Shown piece by piece: positions 54,689 to 63,259 of a stretch of 64,000 nt of DNA. Location: assembly GCA_030747175.1 (NCBI GenBank), contig JASLLE010000004.1:21519-85518 (forward strand). Reading direction: 5' to 3'. The position numbers and the translations under genes were made by a program. Every line of letters starts with the position of its first letter. The first letter of the stretch is position 1. The notes below the pieces were generated by a model that was not told the origin of the DNA, did no database searches, and saw nothing but the letters and a program-made list of their open reading frames with translations. Source of the DNA: Dehalococcoidia bacterium. GTDB lineage: Bacteria; Chloroflexota; Dehalococcoidia; Lucifugimonadales; Lucifugimonadaceae.

Positions 54689-56158
54689 ATGACGTCTGGC
54701 TGGCAGGCGTACACACCGGCGACTGAACTCGCCGAAGCGGTCCGATCACGCCGAATTTCTCCGGTGGAGATTACCGAGGCCGCGCTTCGAAGAATTGATT
54801 CTTCTCAGCCAATACTAAACGCGTTCATCACCGTCGCCCACGACGAAGCCATTGCAGAGGCACGGGCAGCCGAAAAAGCCGTAGAGAGCGGAGACGAACT
54901 CGGTCCGCTGCACGGCGTTCCCTACTCGGTTAAAGACCTGGTCAACACCCGGGGCGTCCGGACCACGATGGGCTCGCTGATCTTTGAGAACAACGTTCCG
55001 GATGCCGACGCCGTGGCGGTCGCACGCCTGCGCGCTGCCGGGGCGATCATGATCGGCAAAACGACGACACCCGAGTTCGGCCACAAGCCCTTCACACGAG
55101 CGCCACTGTTTGGCAACACGCCCAACGCGTGGGATCGTGACCGGATCGCAGGTGGCTCCAGCGGGGGCGCGGCAGTGGCGACGGCGGCCGGGCTGGCGCC
55201 GTTGAACGTCGGCACGGATGGCGGCGGGTCGATTCGTATTCCGGCCGCGGCAAACGGGATAGTCGGCATGAAGGCGACGCTCGGCACGATTCCGCACGAC
55301 GCCGCGCCCGATTCGTTCGGCGCAAACATCTATGTTGGACCAATGACGCGGACGGTCGCCGATGCCGCGCTCATGCTTCAAGTGATGTCGGGGCCACACC
55401 CCTCCGATGCACATTCGATGGGGCGCAGACGCCAGGACTACGTAAAAGCGGCGGCATCACCCGGCGATCTGGAAGGGGCAAAAATCGCCTGGCGTCCGCT
55501 GCTCGGCAACGAATTGATCGACGCCGAGGTTCAGGCGATAACCCACGGAGCGGCCCGGGCCTTTGAAGAGGCCGGAGCGACGCTGGTTGAAGTAGACGAC
55601 GGTTTCGTCACTCCGGAACCCTTCTGGCGCGTCCTGAGCCAGGCGGCATGGCGATCGCGTTTCGGCCACTACGTGGACGAGTGGGGCGATCGGATGACGC
55701 CGACCTTCCTGCGTTCAATTACCGAAGCATCTGATTACTCGGCGAAGGAGCTGCAGAAGGCGATCTACCAGCGCACACAGCTTTTCCGGGAGGTCCAGGG
55801 CTGGTTCAACGAGTTTGATCTCGTCCTGACGCCGACGCTCTCCCGGACCGCGCTTGAATCCGATATGGACCTGTACGACCCGGTGGTGATCGAGGGCCAG
55901 GAGGCCGGGATCATCCGGCAGAACTGGTACCCGTACACGCATCCGTTCAATCTGACTGGCCATCCGGCGATCACACTGCCGGCCGGGTTCGCGGGCGATG
56001 GATTGCCGGTGGCTCTCCAGATCGTCGGACGATACGCCGATGATGCGGCTGTCATAAGGGCGGCGGCGTTGTTTGAGCAGCTCCGTCCGTGGGCCGACCG
56101 AACACCAGATCTGCCCGAGCTTTCAGATTCGAGACAGGAAGCGGCGAAGAGATCGTGA
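54689..56158 (+). CDS. Amidase (amidase signature family)
   Basis: A 489-residue amidase. The Ser-cisSer-Lys triad is visible: Lys in PYSVKDLV, the signature GGSSGGAAVATAAGLAP, and GTDGGGSIRIPAA. Such enzymes hydrolyse amides, ureido compounds or carbamates; GatA-type amidation is less likely as no gatB/gatC are present. The reading frame is open from 54536, but ATG 54689 (GGAGG four bases upstream) gives a family-like N-terminus. The gene is divergent to larA. Its stop overlaps the start of the TfoX-like gene. Confidence 0.92.
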   Translation: MTSGWQAYTPATELAEAVRSRRISPVEITEAALRRIDSSQPILNAFITVAHDEAIAEARAAEKAVESGDELGPLHGVPYSVKDLVNTRGVRTTMGSLIFENNVPDADAVAVARLRAAGAIMIGKTTTPEFGHKPFTRAPLFGNTPNAWDRDRIAGGSSGGAAVATAAGLAPLNVGTDGGGSIRIPAAANGIVGMKATLGTIPHDAAPDSFGANIYVGPMTRTVADAALMLQVMSGPHPSDAHSMGRRRQDYVKAAASPGDLEGAKIAWRPLLGNELIDAEVQAITHGAARAFEEAGATLVEVDDGFVTPEPFWRVLSQAAWRSRFGHYVDEWGDRMTPTFLRSITEASDYSAKELQKAIYQRTQLFREVQGWFNEFDLVLTPTLSRTALESDMDLYDPVVIEGQEAGIIRQNWYPYTHPFNLTGHPAITLPAGFAGDGLPVALQIVGRYADDAAVIRAAALFEQLRPWADRTPDLPELSDSRQEAAKRS

Positions 56159-56439
56159 CGAACAACGGCGGCGAAATGCAAAGACATGAACTCGAAGGCC
56201 TCAAGAATCTCGGCCCCGTCAGTTCACGCCAGCTTCGGGCAGTAGGCATCGAGACGATTCAACAGCTCGAAAAAGCCGGGCCGGTACAGGCGTTCCAACT
56301 CGTGGCAGATCTCTTCCCGGGCGAGACAAGCGTGACGTTCCTCTACGCGCTCCAGGGAGCCCTGCTGGACATCCCCTTGAACCAGATCACGCCCGAGGAC
56401 AAGGAACGTCTCCGGGAAGCGGTGCGCGGGGCCGCCTGA
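56155..56439 (+). CDS. TfoX C-terminal domain-like protein
   Basis: A 94-residue protein made only of the helix-hairpin domain of TfoX/Sxy: GLKNLGPVSSRQLRAVGIET, QQLEKAGPVQAF and LYALQGALLDIPLNQI. In TfoX this domain follows a DNA-uptake regulator part that is missing here; stand-alone forms are common and of unknown function. GTG 56155 overlaps the amidase stop (GTGA), so coupling is likely; ATG 56176 is the other choice. Confidence 0.75.
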   Translation: MTNNGGEMQRHELEGLKNLGPVSSRQLRAVGIETIQQLEKAGPVQAFQLVADLFPGETSVTFLYALQGALLDIPLNQITPEDKERLREAVRGAA

Positions 56440-56539
56440 CCACAGTTGCAACTCACGGGCCACTGGTCAAGTTCCCTTCGCCAGTCTGAAAACAGCGGAC
56501 TTCACGACTACCTCACGCCGTCGGACATAGCATCCCGCC

Positions 56540-59500
56540 ATGCCGAGCGAACGAGTAACGAGGCGGATTGCTGATCTCCTGGACCAGGCGGAATCAGCCC
56601 TGTCCAGGCAAGATTGGGCGGCGGTGATCGCGTGCACTTCCGCTGTGCTTCACGCCGATCCAGCAAACGAAGACGCCATCATGCTGGCCGGCATGGCAGA
56701 GGCGGCCGTCGCCAACTCAAGCGCCAGAACACTCGATTACGAAGTTGAACCCGCGACCCGACAGGATTCAGGGCCGACAAACGATTCTGCTCCGCCGGAA
56801 TCTCCCGGATCCGTCGCGAATGACCGGTACCAGGTCAGCAAGTTCCTCGGCGAGGGCGGGAAGAAGCGCGTCTACCTGGCCCACGACACCCTGTTGGACC
56901 GCGAGGTGGCATTCGCGCTGATCAAGACCGAGGGATTCGACCAGACCTCGAAGGAACGCATCTCTCGCGAGGCCCAGGCTATGGGCCGACTGGGTGTGCA
57001 CCCGAACATCGTCGCCGTCCTTGACCTGGGGCAGGAAGACGATGGATCGCCCTACATGGTGACGGAGCTTATGGGCGGTGGAGACGTTGAGGCTTTACTT
57101 GAGGTGGTGCCCCACGGAGGGCAGGCACGGGGGCCTGCCCCTACAAACGGGCCGATGCGCGATGACGTTGCAGGGGCGGTTTCCCGTGGCCGTCCGGCAG
57201 GCGGGCTTCCCCTTGATCGCACCATCGAGATCGGCAAGGCCGTATGCGAGGGGCTGGAGTTCGCACACTCCCGTGGAATCGTTCACCGGGATCTGAAACC
57301 CGGGAACGTCTGGCTGACCGAGGACGGCGTGGCCAAGATCGGCGACTTCGGGCTTGCCGTCATGACGGATCGATCACGTTTGACCCGCGAAGGGATGATG
57401 GTGGGCACGGTCTCTTACATGCCGCCGGAACAGGCAACCGGCGGAGAGATCACGTCGAAAGCTGACCTGTATTCGCTTGGCGCGATGCTGTACGAGATGG
57501 TGACCGGTAGGCCCCCTTTCCTGGGCGACGACGACATCGCCATCATCGGCCAGCACATCAATACGCCTCCGGTCGCGCCTACCTGGCACAACGGCCACTG
57601 CCCGCGGCCGCTTGAGGCGCTGGTCATGCGTCTGCTCTCAAAGGACCCGGCCGAACGACCCGAATCGGCGCAAGATGTGTTTAACGCGCTGGATGCTATC
57701 GATCTAACAGCTCGCGGCGAGACGGTCGAGCAGGACCAGACGAGCCTGGAGTCGCTGGCGGGCGGTGTCTTCGTTGGCCGTCAAGCGGAGATGAACCAAT
57801 TAAAGGCCGCGCTGGAAGACGTACTTGGCGGAAGGGGCCGACTCGTCACCCTTATGGGCGAGCCAGGCATCGGGAAGACACGAACGGCAGAGGAACTCGT
57901 GACCTACGCCGGGCTGCGCGGCGCGCAGGTTCTTTGGGGCCGCTGCTACGAGACCGGAGGCCAACCGCCTTACTGGCCCTGGGTGCAGGCGATACGCGGC
58001 TATATCCGAGAGATGGACGAGTCGGAGCTGAGGCGCCAGATGGGCTCTTCCGCCTCGGTGGTGGCGGAGATCGTGACGGACGTGAAGGACCGCTTCCCCG
58101 AGTTACAGCCACCTCCGCAGCTCGACGATCCGGACTCCGCACGGTTCCGGCTCTTTGACAGCATTACCAGTTTCCTCAAGGCGGCAAGCGCCACGCGGCC
58201 GTTTGTGATCGTGCTCGACGACCTCCACTGGTCCGATAGGCCCTCACTCACTTTCCTGGAGTTCGTAGCCAGGGAGATAGGCCAGTCCAGGCTCCTCATC
58301 GTCGGGACATACCGGGACATGGAGCTCAACCGGAGGCATCCGCTAACGGTGACGCTCGGCGACCTTGCCAGGGAGCGTCTCTACGAGAGGGTGCTGCTAC
58401 GTGGCCTTTCCGAGCAGGATGTGTCTCGCTTCATCGAGATCGCGGCCGGTGCGGCTCCACCCGCGGAGCTTTCCGCCACGGTGTACCGTCACACTGAGGG
58501 TAACCCTCTCTTTGTGACGGAGGTGGTGCGTGAGCTTGTACAGTCGGGCGAGCTTGCGCAGAGTCGTGAGCGTGGCGGCTCCACCTGGTCGGTACGGATT
58601 CCGGAAGGTGTGAGAGAGGTGATCGGGCGCAGACTCGACCGTCTCAGTGAACGTGCCAACGAGGTGCTCACAACGGCGGCCGTGGTAGGCCGTAACTTCC
58701 GATTGGACGCGCTCAAGGAGCTGGCGGAGGACACTACCGAAGGCCAGCTACTGGACGTTCTGGACGAAGCCCTCGACGCACGGATTATCGAAGAGCTGTC
58801 GGAGGAAGTCGGCCACTACCAGTTCACGCACGCGCTGATGCAAGAGACGCTCACGGTAGAGTTGTCGCTGACCCGCCGGGTCCGTCTCCACGCCCGCATC
58901 GCCGAAACGCTGGAGCGACTGTACGGAGACGACGCCGAAGCTCGCGCGAATGGTAGCATCGCCGAGCTCGCCCGCCATTTCGCGGAAGCGGAAACCCTGC
59001 TCGGCCCGGACAAGGCCGTGCACTACCTGGTTGCCGCTGGCGAGTCCGCTATCGCTCAGAACGCTCCAGATGCGGCATTACCGCATTTCGAACGCGCCGC
59101 AGAGATTGCCACCGACAATGACCGCAGACTCGGGCAGATCTGGTTCGGGCTTGGTGTCGCACAGGCAGCGGTGTTCGGGACGTCGCTTGCTCAGACGGCC
59201 TGGGACAATCTCGTTCGGGCTTTTCACTGGTTTGTAGACAATGGTCAGACTGAAAGAGCTGTTGAGGTAGCTATCTATCCCGTTTCGATCATCGGACCGT
59301 CGCGGGGCACCGCAGACCTTTTCGAACGGGCACTGGAGCTCGCTCCCGAACGCTCACGCGAATCCGGATGGCTTCATGTCCGACTGGCGGTAGCCATGTT
59401 CAGCGACCGGGCAGACCACAGATCGGCCCTGAGAGCCGGTCTGGAATCACTGGCGGACGGGAGGGCGGCGAATGAACCACGGATCGAAGCGCGAGCTTAC

Positions 59501-60478
59501 CAGCCAATCGGATTTGCGCAGTTCGCAGAGGCGGAGTTCACTGAGTCGTTCAAGTCGCTATCGGCCGGACTCGCAATCGCTCGCAACCAGAATGATCCAC
59601 AAACACGGGTTCGGCTCGCCATGCTTGGGGTTCGGGGTGCTCTAGCGGTCGGTCGTCTCGAAAAAGCCCGCGAAATCGCCGAGGAATCCCGCTCCGATAG
59701 TGCCGACCTACACGATCTCATATGGATCGCACAGGCGAACTTGAACCTTATCTATGTCGCATTTCTCCAAGGCAATTTTCGTGAATGTGCGAAGTTTGCG
59801 GCTGAGTGGGCGCCCGGCGGCAGTTTGGCGAGGGGGGACAGCCCGCCGCCCCTGGTCGTGGCCCAGTTCAATTTCGAGTCGGGAGCAGCTGATGGATTGG
59901 ACGGCTTATACGAGGCGGTGCGGTCCCCATGGGAGTTCCTCGCAGTTACAACTGCTTCGGCCCAGCGATTGGCCGGTCTTGCTCACGCGGTCGCCGACCA
60001 GGATTTTTGGGCATCGGCCTGGGACATCATCAACGATGCCGCGTTGAATCCCGATCCGGCGGTCGGAGGATTCTGGCGCTCAGACATCTCGAATCTCTTG
60101 GTGGCCTATCGTTTCGGCGAACACGAAAAGTTGGCGATCGAATATGAGCGGATCGCCCCGTTTTCCGGGTATTTCGATCCCTTCTCATTCATTTCGTTCG
60201 ATCGAGCGCTGGGTGCGGCCGCCGCTGCGCTCGGCCGAAACTCCGTTGCCGATCGTCATTTTGCCGAAGCCCTCGCCTTTGCGGACACGGCCGGATACGT
60301 CCGGGAAACCGCCTGGACCTGTTCGGACTACGCCGAGATGCTCCTCGACCGAGACGAACCCGGCGACCGCGAGAAGGCCATCGAGCTACAAGACGAGGCG
60401 CTGGCCATCACACAGGAACTGGGGATGCGGCCGCTGACCGAGCGCATCCTGGCGCGCAGAGAGGTCTTGCGGGCGTAG
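56540..60478 (+). CDS. Serine/threonine kinase-AAA ATPase-TPR regulator
   Basis: A 1312-residue cytoplasmic sensor-like protein. After a short TPR-like start, a kinase domain runs to about residue 400: ATP-site lysine near 127 (ALIKTEG), HRDLKPGN near 247, DFG near 267, and MPPEQ for the activation segment. A P-loop ATPase follows, with the Walker A GEPGIGKT near 440 and VIVLDDLHWSD for Walker B, then a long TPR-rich helical half ending at the C-terminus. The layout is that of predicted signal-transducing ATPases (kinase-AAA-TPR). A repeat-derived insert of about 32 residues (191-222) lies between the N-lobe and the helical lobe. The targets are unknown. Confidence 0.92.
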   Translation: MPSERVTRRIADLLDQAESALSRQDWAAVIACTSAVLHADPANEDAIMLAGMAEAAVANSSARTLDYEVEPATRQDSGPTNDSAPPESPGSVANDRYQVSKFLGEGGKKRVYLAHDTLLDREVAFALIKTEGFDQTSKERISREAQAMGRLGVHPNIVAVLDLGQEDDGSPYMVTELMGGGDVEALLEVVPHGGQARGPAPTNGPMRDDVAGAVSRGRPAGGLPLDRTIEIGKAVCEGLEFAHSRGIVHRDLKPGNVWLTEDGVAKIGDFGLAVMTDRSRLTREGMMVGTVSYMPPEQATGGEITSKADLYSLGAMLYEMVTGRPPFLGDDDIAIIGQHINTPPVAPTWHNGHCPRPLEALVMRLLSKDPAERPESAQDVFNALDAIDLTARGETVEQDQTSLESLAGGVFVGRQAEMNQLKAALEDVLGGRGRLVTLMGEPGIGKTRTAEELVTYAGLRGAQVLWGRCYETGGQPPYWPWVQAIRGYIREMDESELRRQMGSSASVVAEIVTDVKDRFPELQPPPQLDDPDSARFRLFDSITSFLKAASATRPFVIVLDDLHWSDRPSLTFLEFVAREIGQSRLLIVGTYRDMELNRRHPLTVTLGDLARERLYERVLLRGLSEQDVSRFIEIAAGAAPPAELSATVYRHTEGNPLFVTEVVRELVQSGELAQSRERGGSTWSVRIPEGVREVIGRRLDRLSERANEVLTTAAVVGRNFRLDALKELAEDTTEGQLLDVLDEALDARIIEELSEEVGHYQFTHALMQETLTVELSLTRRVRLHARIAETLERLYGDDAEARANGSIAELARHFAEAETLLGPDKAVHYLVAAGESAIAQNAPDAALPHFERAAEIATDNDRRLGQIWFGLGVAQAAVFGTSLAQTAWDNLVRAFHWFVDNGQTERAVEVAIYPVSIIGPSRGTADLFERALELAPERSRESGWLHVRLAVAMFSDRADHRSALRAGLESLADGRAANEPRIEARAYQPIGFAQFAEAEFTESFKSLSAGLAIARNQNDPQTRVRLAMLGVRGALAVGRLEKAREIAEESRSDSADLHDLIWIAQANLNLIYVAFLQGNFRECAKFAAEWAPGGSLARGDSPPPLVVAQFNFESGAADGLDGLYEAVRSPWEFLAVTTASAQRLAGLAHAVADQDFWASAWDIINDAALNPDPAVGGFWRSDISNLLVAYRFGEHEKLAIEYERIAPFSGYFDPFSFISFDRALGAAAAALGRNSVADRHFAEALAFADTAGYVRETAWTCSDYAEMLLDRDEPGDREKAIELQDEALAITQELGMRPLTERILARREVLRA
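57110..57205. repeat. Hairpin repeat carried in frame within the kinase gene
   Basis: A stretch of 96 bases that reads as extra protein (residues 191-222) in the kinase fold. It has an 8-base perfect hairpin (57119-57126 with 57133-57140, loop ACGGGG) followed by CTACA, and later the mirrored core CGTTGCAGGGG opposite CCCCTACAAACG. GGGCAGGC-hairpin-GCCTGCCCCTACA sequences look like a known type of dispersed small repeat in Chloroflexota and others. Its low-complexity product (Gly, Pro, Arg, Ala) differs from the flanking kinase. Confidence 0.7.
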
Positions 60479-60563
60479 CCTTCACCGGTCCTTCGAGGGC
60501 CTCAGGATCCGGTCGAGAACTCAGGGACGCGGTTGAAGTTCATCGCGACATCCAGGTGACAAA

Positions 60564-60640
60564 TGGTGGGCGATACAGGACTTGAACCTGTGACCTCCTG
60601 CGTGTGAAGCAGGCGCTCTAGCCAACTGAGCTAACCGCCC
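60564..60640 (-). tRNA. tRNA-Val (anticodon CAC)
   Basis: A 77-base cloverleaf on the minus strand. Acceptor GGGCGGT pairs with ATCGCCC (one G-T), the anticodon stem CCTGC/GCAGG carries loop TTCACAC with anticodon CAC, T-arm ACAGGTTCAAGTCCTGT, and CCA is encoded. It is close to the tRNA-Val(TAC) at 8281. Confidence 0.94.
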
Positions 60641-60689
60641 GGAGTCCTCTGTCGGCCGGGTTCGCACATTTCAGAGCGAACGGGAGGGG

Positions 60690-60766
60690 TGGTGGCAACA
60701 GCTGGACTTGAACCAGCGACCTGACGCTTATGAAGCGCCCGCTCTAACCGACTGAGCTATGTTGCC
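60690..60766 (-). tRNA. tRNA-Met (anticodon CAT)
   Basis: A 77-base cloverleaf with acceptor GGCAACA/TGTTGCC, anticodon loop TTCATAA, T-arm CGCTGGTTCAAGTCCAGC and an encoded CCA. Acceptor G1-C72 pairing rules out initiator tRNA. A lysidine-modified tRNA-Ile(CAT) shares this T-arm, so methionine is likely but not certain. Confidence 0.88.
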
Positions 60767-60918
60767 ATTTCTCCGTGGATTCCCTCGGCCAACAGACCAG
60801 TACAGAATGGTAGCCCGGCCTCCTGATACGCGCAATTGCGGCGAGCGCGAGTGGACCACATTCCGAGTGCTTCGGTAGGCGAGTGTTGAGATCTGGTTCA
60901 AGCGTCAGTCGAATTCAA

Positions 60919-60977
60919 GCCCCATCGGGGCCGCCTGTCCGGCGGGGAGCAGGCTCGCCTGCACCTCATTCTGAGGT
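60919..60977. repeat. Cluster of four adjacent small hairpins
   Basis: Four perfect small hairpins in a row: GCCCC-ATC-GGGGC (60919-60931), CCGCC-TGTCC-GGCGG (60931-60945), GCAGGC-TC-GCCTGC (60949-60962) and ACCTCA-TTC-TGAGGT (60963-60977 region). They sit 12 bases past the end of the RNase HI-MoaC gene and before the tRNA genes, so they may end its transcript or form a small dispersed repeat. Confidence 0.65.
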
Positions 60978-60988
60978 TCTACGGGAGT

Positions 60989-61957
60989 TCATTCGGCTAC
61001 GTAATCGCCGCTCTTGCCGCCTGATTTGCGGAGCAGCCTGACATCCCCGATTTCCATGCCTCTGTCCACCGCTTTACACATGTCGTAGATCGTCAGCGCA
61101 GCTACGCTCACGGCCGTTAGCGCCTCCATCTCGACGCCGGTCTTGTACGTGGTCCTTGTCGTCACCGTGATATCGATTCGGTCGTCTGATGTCGAGTCGT
61201 CAAACTCCACCACCACCTGGGTCAGCGGCAGTGGGTGGCAGAGCGGGATCATCTGCGACGTGTTCTTCGCCGCCATCACGCCGGCCACCCTGGCGACAGC
61301 GATCACGTCACCCTTCTCAAATCCGCCGGACCTGATCAGCGCCAGCGTCTCGGGCTGCATCGTGATCGAGCCGCCGGCCACGGCTACGCGTTCGGTTTCC
61401 GCCTTGTCTCCCACATCGACCATGCGCGCTGCGCCGGTTTCGTCCAGGTGGGTGAGACGTGGCTCGGCATCGTTATCCGAAGCGCCATCCGGACCGCCGG
61501 CCGTGTTCGGGGCCGGAACCGCGAGCGAGGCCTCTACCGGAGATGGCCGCCCGTCCCGGATTGCCTCAGCGGCGCCCACGGCCAGCCGATCCGCCCGTTC
61601 GTTCTCCGGGTGTCCGGCATGCCCTTTGACCCACTGCCATGTGACGCGTCGCTCGCCGACAGCGCGATCCATCTCCGACCAGAGATCCTGGTTCACCTTG
61701 CGTTTCCAGCCCTTTGTCATCGTGTTGATAACGTATGAGCTATCGCTGGTTATAAGCACTTCAGACCCGACAGGGGTCTGGTCCAGCCCTTGTATGACGG
61801 CCGTCATCTCCATGCGGTTGTTCGTGGTTTGCGGATCGCCACCGGACAGATCGATGTCGTCCTCGCCGTCAGGGCGCAACACCGCGCCCCAACCTCCCGG
61901 TCCGGGATTCCCGAGGCATGACCCATCTGTGAAAAGTCGATAACTCAAAACATTCAT
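60989..61957 (-). CDS. RNase HI-MoaC fusion protein
   Basis: A single 322-residue reading frame joins two unrelated enzymes. Residues 1-130 are ribonuclease HI, which cuts RNA in RNA-DNA hybrids; Asp11 (FTDGSC), Glu50 (NRMEMT), Asp72 (TSDSSYV) and Asp123 (ERADRLA) give the full DEDD set, with His113. A 35-residue Pro/Ala/Asp-rich linker follows. Residues 166-322 are MoaC, cyclic pyranopterin monophosphate synthase in molybdenum cofactor synthesis: [55 protein letters not shown] and KSGGKSG are all intact. There is no start-like ATG with a ribosome site at the MoaC boundary. moaA lies nearby, past one gene on the other strand. Confidence 0.93.
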   Translation of the reverse strand: MNVLSYRLFTDGSCLGNPGPGGWGAVLRPDGEDDIDLSGGDPQTTNNRMEMTAVIQGLDQTPVGSEVLITSDSSYVINTMTKGWKRKVNQDLWSEMDRAVGERRVTWQWVKGHAGHPENERADRLAVGAAEAIRDGRPSPVEASLAVPAPNTAGGPDGASDNDAEPRLTHLDETGAARMVDVGDKAETERVAVAGGSITMQPETLALIRSGGFEKGDVIAVARVAGVMAAKNTSQMIPLCHPLPLTQVVVEFDDSTSDDRIDITVTTRTTYKTGVEMEALTAVSVAALTIYDMCKAVDRGMEIGDVRLLRKSGGKSGDYVAE

Positions 61958-62060
61958 GTCCGGCGGGGACCGGTAATCACCCGAAGCGTATTACCGGGAT
62001 GTAAACGTGTATCGGAGGTTGAAAGTCTATCGTGCCGAGTCGAAAACCCGTAATCCTAGA

Positions 62061-62066
62061 TATACT
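62061..62066 (+). promoter_or_regulatory. Possible -10 element of the double GNAT gene
   Basis: TATACT lies 57 bases before ATG 62123. The best -35 match, TCGAAA at 62040-62045, is four of six and 15 bases away, shorter than ideal. This is a weak prediction. Confidence 0.3.
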
Positions 62067-62122
62067 CGACTGCTTCCCCTGCCGGTTTTGGCCGGTCAAC
62101 GTAGTCTCTTTATCAGGCCCTT

Positions 62123-63253
62123 ATGACAGAAATACGAGTGGACAGCGAAATCACGCTCAGGTCGCCCGGTATGCCGGACGCCGAGCGACTGTTTGAGTTG
62201 ATCGACTCCAACCGCGCACACCTGGGCCGCTGGCTGCCGGAGCTGATCACGGTGGAGTCCCTCGAGCAGGAACGCGCCTGGCTCCAGGGACGCATCGACG
62301 ACGCTGGTGGCGAAAAACCGTTAATGATCATCGTTGACGAAATCATCGTCGGCGTTATCGGGGCGCACGTTCAGGAGTTGAACGACGTAGCAGAGGTCGG
62401 ATACTGGCTCGCAGAGGGGCAGCAGGGACGCGGCATCACGACCCGTTCCTGCGCGGCGATGGTGGACGAGCTATTACGGGCCCAGGGCATGAACCGCGTG
62501 GTGATACGGGCCGCAGTTGACAACACACGGAGCCGCGCCGTTCCCGAGAGGCTGGGTTTCGTTCACGAGGGCGTGGAGAGGCAGGCCGTGAAGCTCCCGA
62601 ACGGTTACGTCGACATGGCTGTGTATTCCATGCTGGCCTCGGAGTGGCGCGGCGCCCAGGAGATGGGTTTCGTGGACCCCTCGGGCCGGCCGCTCGCTTT
62701 CGGCGCTCCACCTATCTTGATCGACAACCAGATGATGCTGCGCCGGCCGCGTGGCGATGACGCGGCGGAACTGCATTCGCTTCTGGATTCCAACCGCGAT
62801 CGGCTCGAGTGGTGGTCAGGATGGTCGACTCGCATACGGACGAAGGATGACGTCGCAGCCCTGATCCGCTCCTCCATTCAGCGTGACAGCGAACTGGGAT
62901 CCCCGTTGTTCGTATATGACTCCGGCACGCTGGTCGGAGCCGTGAACGTAGAACCGGCGCCGCCCGGTGACGGCGGATCGATGGCCGACATCCGTTACTG
63001 GATAGGCGGCGAATGGGAAGGGAGGGGTGTGATGGTGCGCGCGTGCAGCGCAGCCGTCGACGCCGCCATCGCCCATTTCGAGTTGGACGGAGTCACGATT
63101 CATACCGGCGCCGGAAACATGCGTGCGCGGTCCCTCGCAGAGCGACTCGGGTTCCAGATGCAACGGGTGGACCACGGTGCTTCTGCGACAGAAGACGTGA
63201 TCGTCTACTCGGTGTCGGCAGTGGACTGGGCGGAGAACGCCAGAGACCGATAA
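62123..63253 (+). CDS. Tandem GNAT acetyltransferase
   Basis: A 376-residue protein with two RimJ/RimL-like GNAT domains, about residues 1-175 and 200-376. Each has a header (ITLRSPGMPDAERLFELIDSNRAHL, MMLRRPRGDDAAELHSLLDSNRDRL), an acetyl-CoA-site region (WLAEGQQGRGITTRSC and WIGGEWEGRGVMVRAC) and a closing VPERLGF or LAERLGF. The matched spacing of both halves implies an old internal duplication. N-terminal amino groups of proteins or small amines may be the substrates. It is convergent with moaA, six bases between stops. Confidence 0.9.
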   Translation: MTEIRVDSEITLRSPGMPDAERLFELIDSNRAHLGRWLPELITVESLEQERAWLQGRIDDAGGEKPLMIIVDEIIVGVIGAHVQELNDVAEVGYWLAEGQQGRGITTRSCAAMVDELLRAQGMNRVVIRAAVDNTRSRAVPERLGFVHEGVERQAVKLPNGYVDMAVYSMLASEWRGAQEMGFVDPSGRPLAFGAPPILIDNQMMLRRPRGDDAAELHSLLDSNRDRLEWWSGWSTRIRTKDDVAALIRSSIQRDSELGSPLFVYDSGTLVGAVNVEPAPPGDGGSMADIRYWIGGEWEGRGVMVRACSAAVDAAIAHFELDGVTIHTGAGNMRARSLAERLGFQMQRVDHGASATEDVIVYSVSAVDWAENARDR

Positions 63254-63259
63254 CCGGCG

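Noticed and set aside
60479..60988. Additional RNA gene between the tRNAs and the fusion gene
   Set aside because: Only the two tRNAs and the hairpin cluster are visible; no further cloverleaf or known RNA shape was found.
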